Shown here in pieces: positions 5,279 to 5,972 of a DNA stretch of 5,972 nucleotides. Location of the stretch: positions 1 through 5,972 of the forward strand of contig VRUF01000186.1 of NCBI GenBank assembly GCA_019456245.1, written 5' to 3'. The position numbers and the translations under genes were made by a program. Source of the DNA: Planctomycetota bacterium (GTDB taxonomy: Bacteria > Planctomycetota > Phycisphaerae > Sedimentisphaerales > Anaerohalosphaeraceae). Each line of letters starts with the position of its first letter. Position 1 is the first letter of the stretch. The notes under the pieces are model-generated. The model saw nothing but the letters and a program-made list of their open reading frames with translations. It did not search any database and had not been told where the DNA came from.

Positions 5279-5972
5279 CTCCTTTCGCTCAGCAGAACTA
5301 TATCGCGAAGTTGTTCAATATTTTTCGCACTGAACCACCGTTCCTCGAAACCTTCTTCGCTTACGATATGTGCAACCGTCATCAAAGCTCTCAGGTGATA
5401 ATTACGCTCATCCGCAGAGCCTATCAGGAAAAACGCCGTACGAACAGGTTCCTGCAAATCCGAAAACACGATTCCTTTTTCACACCGTACGAGCAAAACC
5501 TGAAAAACATGTGCCCCTTCGACGATAACATGCGGGATAGCAAGCCCCGGTTTTACTATAGTGTTTGACTCTTTTTCGCGTTCGATGAAAAGCTCATAAA
5601 TATCGGCCGGCTTCATTTTCAGCCGCCCCGAAAGTGCCTCCGATGCCAGCTCAAACAACTCGCACGCATCGATCTTCTTATTAATATCAAGAATATCGCA
5701 GTCCTTCACAAGAGAATCGAAACGGTCCGGTTCGATCTGATCTCGCTGCAAAGCGATCTGTTTAAGCTCTTCCTCGAGACCCGTACGCTGAATATTCCGC
5801 GAAACGATATTCTTCACCATATACACAATCGCAGACTGCCGGTCGATCTTACGCTGAACATAGCACAGATACCAAACCAACGCAGCCAGGCAAAATCCGC
5901 CCGTAAGAATAAGCGGAACCTTACCCATCTCCGCGATAAGGAAAACATAAGCGATGATCGTCACAATCGGCA
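5269..5972 (-). CDS. APC-type permease fused to a C-terminal PTS EIIA domain (N-terminal part outside the window)
   Basis: The frame is open to the right edge. The nearest start-like codon (GTG 5962-5964) lies inside a membrane helix, so the gene begins beyond the window. Residues are counted from that codon. Two hydrophobic helices (about 1-12 and 17-36, the second ending VWYLCYVQRK) look like the last helices of an amino acid/APC-family permease. A charged linker (about 40-88, LEEELKQIALQRD) follows, then an EIIA domain of the fructose/mannitol/Ntr type (about 88-225). The expected EIIA pattern is clear: REKESNTIVKPGLAIPH, with H145 as the phosphorylatable His, then GIVFSD, VRTAFFLIGSADERNYH and HLRAL with the second conserved His (H190). 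The EIIA probably tunes transport to the PTS phosphorylation state. The linker style favours an APC permease over a Na+/H+ antiporter, but the transporter family is only moderately sure. Tandem stops TAATAA end the gene. Confidence 0.75.
   Translation of the reverse strand, partial: PIVTIIAYVFLIAEMGKVPLILTGGFCLAALVWYLCYVQRKIDRQSAIVYMVKNIVSRNIQRTGLEEELKQIALQRDQIEPDRFDSLVKDCDILDINKKIDACELFELASEALSGRLKMKPADIYELFIEREKESNTIVKPGLAIPHVIVEGAHVFQVLLVRCEKGIVFSDLQEPVRTAFFLIGSADERNYHLRALMTVAHIVSEEGFEERWFSAKNIEQLRDIVLLSERRRG

Overview
The window reads as part of a moderate-GC bacterial chromosome. The gene set suggests an uncultured or anaerobic planctomycete of the Phycisphaerae/Sedimentisphaerales kind. 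It combines a PilX-type pilin-like protein with a beta-rich passenger, a TorF-like beta-barrel, a divergent formate--tetrahydrofolate ligase and an APC permease fused to a PTS EIIA domain. The taxonomic assignment is inference from gene content; no rRNA or other marker is present.

Layout. The left edge carries the 3' end of a plus-strand membrane protein gene (to 270). Everything else is on the minus strand, so read it from right to left. First comes the C-terminal third or so of an APC permease-EIIA fusion (5269-5972, cut by the window edge), ending in a palindromic, weakly terminator-like hairpin. A sigma70-like promoter (5199-5227) then precedes a two-gene unit: a small HD-domain phosphohydrolase (4628-5137) and fhs, formate--tetrahydrofolate ligase (2807-4570). 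After fhs there is about 100 bp of repeat-like, palindromic DNA (2706-2803) and a very strong intrinsic terminator (hairpin 2623-2671). Next is a TorF/Gcw_chp-like outer-membrane barrel gene (2582 downward) whose 3' part appears lost: its reading frame runs straight into a second strong terminator (1953-1988). A PilX-like gene (381-1742) follows and converges on the plus-strand membrane protein gene.

How the genes work together. HD and fhs are probably co-transcribed. fhs feeds formate into the tetrahydrofolate one-carbon pool (biosynthesis, or the methyl branch of a Wood-Ljungdahl-type pathway). The HD protein's substrate is unknown. The permease-EIIA fusion, barrel, pilin-like protein and membrane fragment concern the envelope and transport and look like separate transcription units.

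I see no CRISPR array, tRNA, rRNA, transposase or phage gene, and no clearly new multi-gene system. The less ordinary parts are the barrel gene sandwiched between two related terminators, the repeat-like block after fhs, and the family-divergent active-site signature of the ligase.
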